The notes under the pieces were generated by a model. The model worked only from the letters and a program-made list of their open reading frames with translations, searched no databases and was not told where the DNA came from. A stretch of DNA of 64,000 nt from NCBI RefSeq assembly GCF_047730065.1, contig NZ_CP159829.1, positions 2,356,001-2,420,000 on the forward strand, in the 5' to 3' direction. The translations under genes were made by a program, and so were the position numbers. Source of the DNA: Njordibacter sp028825405 (GTDB lineage Bacteria; Pseudomonadota; Gammaproteobacteria; Pseudomonadales; Balneatricaceae). This document shows positions 42,206 through 50,268 of the stretch, piece by piece; position 1 is the stretch's first letter, and each line of letters begins with the position of its first letter.

Positions 42206-42799
42206 TTAGTCGAAGTAGGCGTAACAATAGGTAATAGGCACTAAGCCAAGGCGCTGGGTTTCGCAAGACTGGCATTCATTATTAGTCGAGATCTTGGTGT
42301 ACTTTTCACACTCAATACACACTGCTTTATCCACCCCTTGCCACTGGGAGCCGGGGAATTCCTGCCAATGTTTGCCTAAACTAATAATCTCATGACCCTT
42401 GAGTAAGTCACCCGCATGGTAACGCCCCACAATGATTTTAATGCGTTGTTCTACGGCCCTTTTGCGTCGTTGTTCTTCCACTTGGTGCTGATCTGGCGCC
42501 ATATGCCTTGCCAAAAGATTCATGGTATCAGCCATCCCTTGTTGCTGCTGCATGAAGTGTTTGAGGGCATGCTCAAGCTGGACTTGACGGCCTAGGGGGA
42601 TACGATATGCGAGTAGATCCGGATCCCAATGACCACCTGCAAGATGCAAGGATTCCATTAAGTCGATGTTATGATCACCATACAAGCGCAAGTCATTTGC
42701 TGTTGTTATCAGTTCGTAGCCAATCGGTAAATGGTTTAGCAACGAGGCACTAAAAGCCTTATCCACTGGCGTATCTTCTTCATCGAACCAGTCACTCAT
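42206..42799 (-). CDS. Hypothetical protein with C-terminal zinc ribbon
   Basis: 197 residues, family not recognised. Acidic start ('MSDWFDEEDTPVDKAF'), central helical Gln/Arg-rich part, and a C-terminal 'CIECEKYTKISTNNECQSC' with two CxxC pairs about 12 residues apart, typical of a zinc ribbon. Such ribbons often bind nucleic acid or protein. It is 34 bases downstream of dnaB on the same strand, so it may be expressed with the helicase. Confidence 0.75.
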   Translation of the reverse strand: MSDWFDEEDTPVDKAFSASLLNHLPIGYELITTANDLRLYGDHNIDLMESLHLAGGHWDPDLLAYRIPLGRQVQLEHALKHFMQQQQGMADTMNLLARHMAPDQHQVEEQRRKRAVEQRIKIIVGRYHAGDLLKGHEIISLGKHWQEFPGSQWQGVDKAVCIECEKYTKISTNNECQSCETQRLGLVPITYCYAYFD

Positions 42800-42833
42800 G
42801 ATTTCACCTACACAGGTTACAGGGTAACTCCAG

Positions 42834-44228
42834 TTATTCTATGTCTTCATAGTCATCATAGTGATGCACCAAATCTTCAAAACGGGTATATTTACCGATA
42901 AAGGCTAAGCGTGAGGTACCAATGGGGCCATTACGTTGTTTACCAATGATGATTTCAGCTTTACCTTGATCATCACTGTCTTCGTTGTAAACTTCATCCC
43001 GATAGATAAACATAATTAGGTCAGCATCTTGCTCGATGGCACCCGATTCACGCAGGTCTGAGTTGACAGGACGCTTGTTAGGGCGGTTTTCTAGACTACG
43101 GTTCAGCTGTGATAGAGCCACAACTGGGCACTTAAGTTCCTTAGCTAGCGCTTTCAAGGAACGAGAAATTTCAGAGATCTCTGCTGTACGACCTTCCGTA
43201 TGACCTTTAATCTGCATCAGCTGCAGATAATCAATCATAATCATACCCACGCTACCATGCTCACGAGCAATACGCCTAGATCTGGTGCGTATTTCAGTGG
43301 GGCTGAGGGCAGCACTGTCATCAATATACAAGGGCTTATCTTTTAATAAGTTAACTGCACCCGTTAACTTAGGCCAATCATCTTGTTCCAATTTACCCGT
43401 GCGCATGCGTGTGGCATCAATCCGCCCAAGAGATGACAACATACGCATCATCAACTGTTCAGCAGGCATTTCCATACTAAACACTAAGATTGGCGCATCG
43501 CCAATCACCGCTGCATTTTCAACAATGTTCATGGCAAAGGCCGTCTTACCCATTGAAGGACGACCTGCGACAATAATTAAATCAGAATTTTGTAAACCAG
43601 CGGTCCGGTTATCAAGATCAGTAAAGCCCGTGCTTATGCCAGTGAGCGCACTTTCAGACCTAAACAGCAGGTCAATGCGTTCGACAGCCCCTTTGAGAAT
43701 GGGATTAACATATCGAGGTCCACCCTCTTTTGGACGGTCCTCAGCAATTTCAAATACTTTACGCTCAGCTTCATCCAATACGTCTCCCGATGAACGGCCA
43801 TCAGTATGAAAAGCAGAATCAGCGATTTCATTGGCGACACCAATGAGTTGGCGCAATATAGCCCTTTCACGCACAATATTGGCATAGGCGGTGATATTAG
43901 AGACGCTGGGCGTATTTTTAGCGAGTTCACCAAGGTAGCTCAAGCCACCAGCATTGGCTAATTCATCGATACGGCTCAACTCTTCTGACAGGGTCACCAC
44001 ATCGATGGGCCTAGAATCACCGATTAGCTTGGTCATTACGCGGAAGATGAGTCGATGATCTTGGCGGTAAAAATCCACTTCTGCAACAGCCTCAGACACT
44101 TGGTCCCAAGCCATTTCATCCAGCATCAAGCCACCTAACACAGACTGTTCGGCTTCCAGAGACTGAGGAGGCACCTTGAGTGCATCAAGTTGTGGGTCGG
44201 ACTTAAGTAGGTTTGAAGCTGGTTGCAT
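42834..44228 (-). CDS. dnaB: Replicative DNA helicase DnaB
   Basis: 464 residues, no intein. N-terminal domain 'PQSLEAEQSVLGGLMLDEMA', RecA-like motor with Walker A 'GRPSMGKTAFAMN', Walker B region 'VGMIMIDYLQLM', and 'ALSQLNRSLENRPNKRP' plus 'DLRESGAIEQDADLIMFIYR'. It unwinds DNA at the fork as a hexamer. It follows rplI in the conserved order, but a terminator separates them. Confidence 0.98.
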   Translation of the reverse strand: MQPASNLLKSDPQLDALKVPPQSLEAEQSVLGGLMLDEMAWDQVSEAVAEVDFYRQDHRLIFRVMTKLIGDSRPIDVVTLSEELSRIDELANAGGLSYLGELAKNTPSVSNITAYANIVRERAILRQLIGVANEIADSAFHTDGRSSGDVLDEAERKVFEIAEDRPKEGGPRYVNPILKGAVERIDLLFRSESALTGISTGFTDLDNRTAGLQNSDLIIVAGRPSMGKTAFAMNIVENAAVIGDAPILVFSMEMPAEQLMMRMLSSLGRIDATRMRTGKLEQDDWPKLTGAVNLLKDKPLYIDDSAALSPTEIRTRSRRIAREHGSVGMIMIDYLQLMQIKGHTEGRTAEISEISRSLKALAKELKCPVVALSQLNRSLENRPNKRPVNSDLRESGAIEQDADLIMFIYRDEVYNEDSDDQGKAEIIIGKQRNGPIGTSRLAFIGKYTRFEDLVHHYDDYEDIE

Positions 44229-44285
44229 TAAAGTATCGATTTAATAATGTGATTACTCAACTATGATAACCTTTACTACAGGCAC

Positions 44286-44312
44286 AAAAAAGCCCCTTTA
44301 ATGGGGCTTTTT
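44286..44312 (-). terminator. Terminator between rplI and dnaB
   Basis: AAAAAGCCCC (44287-44296) pairs perfectly with GGGGCTTTTT (44303-44312); on the minus strand a T-run completes it. It ends the rpsF-rpsR-DUF2232-rplI operon. Confidence 0.9.
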
Positions 44313-44405
44313 AAAATTGCTTTCTGCTTACGCCGATCTGATCACACTAGGCACATCAAAGGTCTTAGATTTCTTTACTGCGCCCGTTATGAACTGAGCA
44401 AAGTT

Positions 44406-44852
44406 TTACTCAGCAACAAGCGCTACAGTGACTTGTACAGTAATGTCACTGTGAAGTTGAATAGCAACAGCCGTTTCACCCAATGCACGCAACGTACCTT
44501 CAGGCAGACGGATTTCAGTCTTATCAACCGTGTGGCCAGCTTCCAAAAGCGCTGCTGCGATTTCGTTGGTACCAATTGAACCGAACAGTTTACCTTCTTC
44601 ACCAGCATTGGCAGCGATAGTGACTGTTAACTCACCCATTGCATCTGCACGGGCTTGAGCAGCAGATAACTTTTCAGCAGCAGCTGCTTCTAGTTCTGAA
44701 CGACGAGCTTCAAAAGCCTCTACATTGGCTTTATTGGCAGGTACAGCTTTGCCAGTAGGAATGAGGAAGTTACGGCCATATCCAGCTTTGACTGAAACAG
44801 TATCGCCCAATGCACCTAACTTACCAATTTTTTCCAGCAGAATTACATTCAT
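44406..44852 (-). CDS. rplI: Ribosomal protein bL9
   Basis: 148 residues. 'MNVILLEKIGKLGALGDTV' and 'KAGYGRNFLIPTGKA' are the bL9 N-terminal RNA-binding domain; a long helix (about 45-75) joins the C-terminal domain, which contains 'GSIGTNEIAAAL'. It binds 23S rRNA near the L1 stalk. Last gene of its operon. Confidence 0.98.
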   Translation of the reverse strand: MNVILLEKIGKLGALGDTVSVKAGYGRNFLIPTGKAVPANKANVEAFEARRSELEAAAAEKLSAAQARADAMGELTVTIAANAGEEGKLFGSIGTNEIAAALLEAGHTVDKTEIRLPEGTLRALGETAVAIQLHSDITVQVTVALVAE

Positions 44853-44899
44853 GTTTAATTCCTTAATTTGCTCAACATGTATACACGAAGAGTCTAATT

Positions 44900-45742
44900 C
44901 TATTTTTTAACCCTAACTGGCAAACGTTGCCGCAACTTGAACACACTGTCCAAGGTGGCTAATAATGCCAATATAGTAAAGACCACCGCGCTTGAAAGTA
45001 GCAATGCTAAATAGATTGCGAACAGCCAAGCTTGGCCTAATTTTAATTGTTCAACCAGCCCATGCACTAAGGCTAAACCTGCAAATAATAATGGGATCGA
45101 TAACACGAATAGCCACTGTGTCATATCGGTTACATTACTTAAGCCAAAGACAGCCAAAGCGAGTGTTCCCGTAAGCCAAAGGGGCAAACGTAACTGGTGA
45201 AACTCAGTTTGAAAACCACCTGGGTTAAACAAAGCCGCCTGCCACCAGCGTGCCAACACAACACAGGCTAACAATATAGCCATATGCACTGCACCTAACA
45301 CACCTTCCATGAGGGTTTGCAGTAACTCCTTATCCACATTTTCAGGCAACTTTTGTTGCGCTTCCAGTTGGATTCCAGCTTCAGCAAATGCCACCATTAC
45401 ATCTTGCAAGTAACTTGCCAAAATAGGCATAGATACGATTGCTGCGACTAAGCTAGCCACCAACACATAGGCCCAAGAGGCACTATAGCGAAGGACACTG
45501 GCCAAACCTGCTGCCCCAATTAAGGTTAAAGCAGGTGTCGGATCACCATTACTCCACCAAGCTATGGCAGGTAGTAGGCTCCACATAAAAACCTGAGCAC
45601 CGTCTCGATAACCTTTTCTTAAGATCACCAGAGCCACAAGTGCTGCGCTTATCCAAAACAACACTGGAATAATGGCAAACAAAACAGCAACCATAGTTGC
45701 TTGTTTGTTACCACGCATGGCGTATTGAGCTAGTTTGCGCAT
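44900..45742 (-). CDS. DUF2232-like integral membrane protein
   Basis: 280 residues, about eight predicted membrane helices, no enzyme motif visible. Its place between rpsR and rplI is the usual one for this membrane protein family in Gammaproteobacteria. A soluble segment rich in Glu and Gln (about 120-140) separates two halves. It ends 'RLPVRVKK', basic. Function unknown. Confidence 0.8.
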   Translation of the reverse strand: MRKLAQYAMRGNKQATMVAVLFAIIPVLFWISAALVALVILRKGYRDGAQVFMWSLLPAIAWWSNGDPTPALTLIGAAGLASVLRYSASWAYVLVASLVAAIVSMPILASYLQDVMVAFAEAGIQLEAQQKLPENVDKELLQTLMEGVLGAVHMAILLACVVLARWWQAALFNPGGFQTEFHQLRLPLWLTGTLALAVFGLSNVTDMTQWLFVLSIPLLFAGLALVHGLVEQLKLGQAWLFAIYLALLLSSAVVFTILALLATLDSVFKLRQRLPVRVKK

Positions 45743-45755
45743 CGGTTAATACAGC

Positions 45756-45983
45756 TTACTGATGCGCGTCAGTATAAGGTAGCAAAGCCACATAACGAGC
45801 GCGCTTAATAGCAGTAGAAAGCTGACGCTGATAGCGTGCTTTAGTACCCGTAATACGGCTAGGTACAATTTTGCCAGTTTCAGATACATAGCCTTTTAGG
45901 ACTTCGATATCTTTATAATCAATTTGAGTTACACCTTCAGCGGTGAAACGACAGTACTTACGACGACGGAAAAAACGTGCCAT
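45756..45983 (-). CDS. rpsR: Ribosomal protein bS18
   Basis: 75 residues from the ATG at 45983 (GGAG 9 bases upstream), the same length as in E. coli. 'RFFRRRKYCRFTAEG', 'DYKDIEVLKGYV' and 'KIVPSRITGTKA' are specific to bS18. It pairs with bS6 on the 30S platform. Confidence 0.99.
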   Translation of the reverse strand: MARFFRRRKYCRFTAEGVTQIDYKDIEVLKGYVSETGKIVPSRITGTKARYQRQLSTAIKRARYVALLPYTDAHQ

Positions 45984-46002
45984 GGTCAATATCTCCAGTT
46001 AA

Positions 46003-46500
46003 TTATTCAGCTGCTGCTTCGGCTGCTGATGTTTCTTCAGCTTGGGCTTCTACTTGCGGAGCTTCAGTTTGCGGAGCGTCTGCTAGAGGAGCGTCTGCTT
46101 CAGGAGCGTCTGCTAGAGGAGCATCTGCTTCAGTGGCATCGGCACGAGGCGCGCGTTCTTGACGACGACGATCTTCACGACTTTCAGCAGCTTTAACAGG
46201 AGAATCACCTGTTTCTGGCGCTTTCATGCGCACAACCATGTTGCGGATGACGGCATCGTTGTAACGGAAGTTACTGTCTAACTCGTCTAATGCAACGTTT
46301 GAACATTCAATGTTCATTAGTACATAGTGAGCTTTGTGAATTTTGTTAATTGGATATGCCAAGTGACGACGGCCCCAATCTTCTAAACGATGAATGACGC
46401 CACCATCAGCTTCGATAGTCGCAGTGTAACGCTCAATCATAGAGGGTACTTGTTCGCTTTGGTCAGGATGGACCAAAAAGATAATTTCATAATGACGCAT
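46003..46500 (-). CDS. rpsF: Ribosomal protein bS6 with long repetitive acidic tail
   Basis: 165 residues; E. coli has about 130. Residues 1-100 are the normal fold: 'MRHYEIIFLVHPDQSEQVP', 'DWGRRHLAYPINKIHKAHY' and 'NMVVRMKAP'. From about residue 108 the tail is low-complexity, first Arg-rich ('SREDRRRQERAPR') then Asp/Glu/Ala/Pro repeats ADAPx, ending in 'ETSAAEAAAE'. E. coli bS6 is lengthened by RimK with glutamates at the C-terminus; here acidic residues are already encoded. AAGGAG stands 7 bases before the ATG. Confidence 0.97.
   Translation of the reverse strand: MRHYEIIFLVHPDQSEQVPSMIERYTATIEADGGVIHRLEDWGRRHLAYPINKIHKAHYVLMNIECSNVALDELDSNFRYNDAVIRNMVVRMKAPETGDSPVKAAESREDRRRQERAPRADATEADAPLADAPEADAPLADAPQTEAPQVEAQAEETSAAEAAAE
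46073..46147 (-). repeat. 15-bp tandem repeats coding for the ADAPx tail of bS6
   Basis: About five units of 15 bp (46073, 46088, 46103, 46118, 46133), the first four nearly identical with an alternating 30-bp higher period (GGAGCGTCTGCTAGA/GGAGCGTCTGCTTCA). They encode ADAPL-ADAPE-ADAPL-ADAPQ-type pentapeptides. Copy number changes would keep the frame. Confidence 0.85.
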
Positions 46501-46537
46501 TGCTGCTCCTTATGGGTTAAATAGCCTTAAGCGTTTA

Positions 46538-46557
46538 GTAGGCCGTTATTGGCCTAC
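46538..46557 (-). promoter_or_regulatory. Stem-loop in the rpsF leader, possible S6:S18 autoregulatory site
   Basis: GTAGGCC/GGCCTAC makes a perfect 7-bp stem with a 6-base loop. On the transcript a lower stem can also form between CTTTAAG and CTTAAGG on either side, enclosing an internal loop. Leaders of rpsF in many bacteria bind the S6:S18 complex for feedback; whether this leader has the conserved bulge is not clear, so the role is tentative. Confidence 0.45.
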
Positions 46558-46603
46558 CACCTTAAAGCAAGGAGGAAAATCACACCTAAAAATGTGATGG
46601 CGC

Positions 46604-46632
46604 ATTATACGTAAAGTTTTCATAAGTCACAA
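46604..46632 (-). promoter_or_regulatory. Promoter of the rpsF-rpsR-rplI operon
   Basis: On the minus strand: perfect -10 TATAAT (46604-46609), 17-base spacer and -35 TTGTGA (46627-46632). The leader is about 95 bases long and also contains a second stem ATCACA/TGTGAT (46580-46597). Confidence 0.8.
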
Positions 46633-46933
46633 GTTTAGGCCCTTTTCGCAGTTAGATTAGGTATGACATTAGATGTAACTAAAGGGCTCACAATTCACTT
46701 ACGCTGCATCAAGAATTTAAACACCAATACTTTACTCATTACTACTCACATTTTCGAGACTAAGAGGGGCGCTGACTGCTATATTAACAGCCCAGCGTAT
46801 GTATTAAACGCTACCCTGAAATGCCCGAAGTGCACTCAGTTTGTGCCTCCAAAATAGGCTAGGCGTTAACGGTTGCTAAACACAAAACATGCTCACCCTG
46901 GCAAGAAAATCAATACTAAAATGAGATAACACC
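46633..46933. other. Intergenic stretch between the rpsF promoter and ytoQ
   Basis: A 64-codon open frame on the plus strand (46663-46857) ends in 'CPKCTQFVPP' but has no ribosome site and no recognised family, so it is not called as a gene. The rest shows no clear element. Confidence 0.5.
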
Positions 46934-47371
46934 ATGTGGAACATTTACTTATCTGGCGAAATACATACAGACTGGCGCGAGCAAATTATCAGTCGTTGTG
47001 AAGCCCTCAAACTACCTGTGAATTTCTCATCTGCCATTACTAATCATGCAGCCAGTGATGCCGCTGGTGACCACTTAGCAGATACAGCGACTAGCTTTTG
47101 GCGTGACAATCAATCGGCTAAAGTGAATGCGATCCGCACAAAGAATCTCATTGCCCAAGCTGATATCGCTATCATTCGATTTGGTGATCAGTATAAGCAA
47201 TGGAATGCCGCTTTTGATGCTGGCTATTGTGCGGCCATGGGTATCCCCTTTATCACCTTGCATAGCGAAGATATAGTGCATCCGTTGAAAGAGGTGAATG
47301 CTGCAGCAATGGCTTGGGCGGCAGACGTTGATCAAATCATCACCACCCTGACCCATGTGACTCAGCAGTGA
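46934..47371 (+). CDS. ytoQ: YtoQ family protein
   Basis: 145 residues. 'MWNIYLSGEIHTDWREQI' at the start and 'RTKNLIAQADIAIIRFGDQY', 'FDAGYCAAMGIPFITLH' are typical for YtoQ, a nucleoside-deoxyribosyltransferase-like fold. Function is not established. It stands alone on the plus strand between two ribosomal-type units. Confidence 0.88.
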   Translation: MWNIYLSGEIHTDWREQIISRCEALKLPVNFSSAITNHAASDAAGDHLADTATSFWRDNQSAKVNAIRTKNLIAQADIAIIRFGDQYKQWNAAFDAGYCAAMGIPFITLHSEDIVHPLKEVNAAAMAWAADVDQIITTLTHVTQQ

Positions 47372-47527
47372 TCAGTGACTGCTTTAAATAGCTGAAGTGC
47401 CGCCCCCTGAGATGAGTAGCTGAATAGGGATGAGGTAAAACTATACTCATCATGGTTCATGTCCCATGCATGCCTATCGTATTTTAGCTATCGCTAATAC
47501 CACTGAGAATTTTATAAGGAAGCATTA

Positions 47528-48919
47528 ATGAGCCAACACTCTGGCCACTTAGGTACGAAGCCCATCCTTGGGTTGTTTTTTGGTATGGCTGCACCTATCG
47601 CTGTGGGCATGATGGTACATGGTCTTTACAATGTCGTTGATGCCATTTTCGTAACCCGTGTTATGGGTGTTAATGCCATGGGTGGCATTTCCATTGTATT
47701 TCCAATTCAAATGTTTATTTTTGCTTTGGCCACCTTGGTGGGCAGCGGCATGGCCTCTATCGTTGCTCGGCAACTCGGTGCAAAGCAGGAAAATGCAGCC
47801 AACACCACCATCGATATGGCTTTTCGTTTTGGCTTAGTCATGGCCCTTGCCCTGACTTTGGGCATCTACTTTAATATTGATGCGCTACTTGAAGTTTTAG
47901 GTGTTTCAGAAGCATTGTGGCCCTATGCATCGGCTTATCTAATGCCTTTGGTCTTGTTTAGTTTTCCCATCGTACTTATTAGCAGCGTCCCCAGCGACCT
48001 TCTTAGAGCTGAAGGTAAAGCCATGTTAATGATGGCAAGCATGGTCTCATCTGCACTTTTGAATATTGTTTTAGATGCCCTATTTATCTTCGTGCTCGGC
48101 ATGGGTGTGGAGGGTGTTGCCTATGCCACTGTATTGGCTCAAATTTTTGCTATTGGGCTCATGTTGTACTTTATTCTGGGGGGCAAAACACAGTTAAAGT
48201 TACGCCCATTTGCTTACGCCATGGATTGGATGATTGTTAGAGATATTTGTTTATTGGGTGTACCTATTTTGATTTCCCATGCTGGGGTATCTGTTTTTAT
48301 AGGCTTAACCAACTACTCCGTCACCCAATTTACTGAAGTTGATAGCGACTTGTATGTGAGTGCTTATGGTCTTATTGGCCGTTTAATGATCTTTTTTATC
48401 TTGCCAGCCATTGCCATGACCATTGCCTTTCAAACCATTGCAGGTTACAACTATGGCGCTCAACAGTATGATCGGGTGCTTGCCATGGTTAAACTTGGTA
48501 TCTTTTCCAGCCTAAGCTATGGCTTCTGTGTGAGTGCCATAATGCTCTTAGTGCCTGAACTCATCATTGGAATATTTACCCAAAACTCAGCCCTTTTAAC
48601 CACTACTGCTAGCATTGCCTTTTGGTCTTTTTTGTTGTTTCCTCTATCCAACGCACACAGTCTCATTAGCTCTTTATTTCAAGCCCTCGGTAAGGCTCGT
48701 CAGGCGATTTTTCTATCGTCATTAAGAATTTATATAGTGCTGATTCCTGCGCTGCTGATTTTACCCAAAATTTATGGCATTGATGGTATTTGGTACTCAT
48801 TTCCAGTGGCCGACGTCACGGCTTTTATCGTGGTGATTTATTTTGCGTTGCGAGAGCGAGGCAACCTTATACGTCTCAATTTAAAGCCCCAACCAAGCCA
48901 ACCCACCCCGAGAGGTTAG
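47528..48919 (+). CDS. MATE-family multidrug efflux transporter
   Basis: 463 residues, twelve membrane helices. 'GLFFGMAAPIAVGMMVHGLY' begins the first repeat; 'VGSGMASIVARQLGAKQENA' and 'QTIAGYNYGAQQYDRV' are the paired MATE signatures of the two halves. It expels cationic compounds with sodium or proton gradients across the inner membrane. AAGGA stands 7 bases before the ATG. Substrate unknown. Confidence 0.92.
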   Translation: MSQHSGHLGTKPILGLFFGMAAPIAVGMMVHGLYNVVDAIFVTRVMGVNAMGGISIVFPIQMFIFALATLVGSGMASIVARQLGAKQENAANTTIDMAFRFGLVMALALTLGIYFNIDALLEVLGVSEALWPYASAYLMPLVLFSFPIVLISSVPSDLLRAEGKAMLMMASMVSSALLNIVLDALFIFVLGMGVEGVAYATVLAQIFAIGLMLYFILGGKTQLKLRPFAYAMDWMIVRDICLLGVPILISHAGVSVFIGLTNYSVTQFTEVDSDLYVSAYGLIGRLMIFFILPAIAMTIAFQTIAGYNYGAQQYDRVLAMVKLGIFSSLSYGFCVSAIMLLVPELIIGIFTQNSALLTTTASIAFWSFLLFPLSNAHSLISSLFQALGKARQAIFLSSLRIYIVLIPALLILPKIYGIDGIWYSFPVADVTAFIVVIYFALRERGNLIRLNLKPQPSQPTPRG

Positions 48920-48984
48920 GACTCAAAAAATAGCCATATGCGATGTTGATATTGATGATTTAATAGATAAGGAAAAAGATTAAG

Positions 48985-49464
48985 ATGATTTTGATATTAT
49001 GGATTTTAGGCATTGTCATAGTCGCTTTGCTGGTGCGCTTACTGCTAAACAAAGCCCCCACTCATGGCAAACCTTTTTTATTGCGCGCTGGGGTAGTAGC
49101 GATCTTGTTGCTTGCTGTTGGTCTAGGGCTGAGCGGTTTATGGCCAGTAGCTATGAGCCTGCTAGGGGGATTGGTTGTTTATGGTCGACCATTAATGCGC
49201 GCTTTTGGCATCTGGCAAATGATTAAACGCTTTCGTCCTAAAATTAAAGACAGCAGTGGCGGTGGCAGCAGCGGCAGTAGTAATGCCTCTGTTATGGATA
49301 AACCTCAAGCTCGACAAATTTTGGAGGTGGGTGATAATGCAAGTCATGAAGAGATTTTATCAGCACACAAACGATTGATGGCCAAAAACCACCCTGATAA
49401 AGGCGGTAGTACCTACATTGCTAGTCAGATTAATCAAGCGAAAGATATTTTACTCAAGGACTAA
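48985..49464 (+). CDS. Membrane protein with C-terminal J-domain
   Basis: 159 residues. Two or three membrane helices (about 2-20, 35-50, 53-65), a Gly/Ser linker ('SSGGGSSGSSNAS') and a C-terminal J-like domain (about 105-158) with the HPD motif in 'LMAKNHPDKGGS'. The reversed order, membrane first and J-domain last, is like TIM14/Pam18 and some bacterial DnaJ-like proteins. It should recruit DnaK to the inner membrane. AAGGA is properly spaced before the ATG. Confidence 0.88.
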   Translation: MILILWILGIVIVALLVRLLLNKAPTHGKPFLLRAGVVAILLLAVGLGLSGLWPVAMSLLGGLVVYGRPLMRAFGIWQMIKRFRPKIKDSSGGGSSGSSNASVMDKPQARQILEVGDNASHEEILSAHKRLMAKNHPDKGGSTYIASQINQAKDILLKD

Positions 49465-49509
49465 TTTTTGTTGCCCATTAGGTTACCAAGACGGCTCGAA
49501 GCCAGAGGC

Positions 49510-50247
49510 CTATGTGCGCTGGCGTACCGCTTCAAATAAGCACACGCCTGCCGCCACAGACACGTTAAGGCTGCTCACCTCTCCTGCCATAGGAATTTTA
49601 ACCAATTGGTCGCACCCTTCCCGAGTGAGTCGTCGCATACCATCTCCTTCGGCACCCATAATTAAAGCCACAGGACCTTTGAGGTCGACTTGGTGGATGT
49701 GCTGGGTCGCTTCACCCGCTGTGCCAGTAATCCATACCCCAGCGTCTTGCAAACTTTTGAGGCACCGAGCTAGATTAGTCACCTGCACAAAGGGCATAGT
49801 CTCTGCAGCACCACAGGCGACTTTGCTTACGGTGCTATTAAGTGAGGCCGATTTATCTTTTGGCGCTATGACAGCATGCACACCTGCAGCGTCTGCTGTG
49901 CGCAAGCAGGCTCCCAAGTTATGGGGGTCCGTGACGCCGTCAAGAATCAATAAAAAAGCAGGTACCTGCAAATTTTCTAGCAGGTCCTTAAGAAAGCCTT
50001 CGTCCTTAGCTGGGTTGGGAGTGCAAGCGGCGACCACGCCCTGGTGACGTCCTTTGACCTTGTTATCCAGTTCACGGCGGGGCATGATTTGGCATTCAAT
50101 GCCCTGCTCATCTGCCAACCCTTTAACTTGATTTAAGCGTTGATCTTCACGACCTTCTTGAAACCAAACTTCCTGCACCCTTTCTGGGTTGCGTTGTAAT
50201 TTGGTTTGCACTGCATGAATGCCAAACACGTACTCAACATTAGCCAT
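49510..50247 (-). CDS. rlmB: 23S rRNA (guanosine-2251-2'-O)-methyltransferase RlmB
   Basis: 245 residues, SpoU class. Substrate-binding N-domain starts 'YVFGIHAVQTKLQRNPERV'; the knot has 'LDGVTDPHNLGACLRTADAAG', quoted in part as 'DGVTDPHNLGACLRTADA', 'IMGAEGDGMRRLTREGCD' and 'MAGEVSSLNVSVAAGVCLFE'. It methylates G2251 of 23S rRNA. It follows rnr by 21 bases as in E. coli and Pseudomonas. Confidence 0.97.
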   Translation of the reverse strand: MANVEYVFGIHAVQTKLQRNPERVQEVWFQEGREDQRLNQVKGLADEQGIECQIMPRRELDNKVKGRHQGVVAACTPNPAKDEGFLKDLLENLQVPAFLLILDGVTDPHNLGACLRTADAAGVHAVIAPKDKSASLNSTVSKVACGAAETMPFVQVTNLARCLKSLQDAGVWITGTAGEATQHIHQVDLKGPVALIMGAEGDGMRRLTREGCDQLVKIPMAGEVSSLNVSVAAGVCLFEAVRQRT

Positions 50248-50268
50248 AATTAACCCGTCTCAAATACC

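Noticed and set aside
32028..42800. Idea of a prophage, defence island or mobile element in the accessory region
   Set aside because: No integrase, transposase, direct-repeat ends, tRNA target or nuclease-type defence genes were found.
43285..43809. Plus-strand frame of 174 codons
   Set aside because: Antisense to dnaB; the translation has no family resemblance.
46663..46857. 64-codon frame ending in CPKCTQF
   Set aside because: No ribosome site and no coding character in the first half; only the CxxC hint speaks for it.
46770..46890. Integron attC-like words (AGGCGTTAAC, TTAACAG) near ytoQ
   Set aside because: The core sites do not pair as a complete attC and no integrase or cassette array is present.
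49418..50047. Plus-strand frame of 209 codons
   Set aside because: It overlaps the J-domain gene end and is antisense to rlmB; translation is Ser/Thr/Ala-rich shadow sequence.
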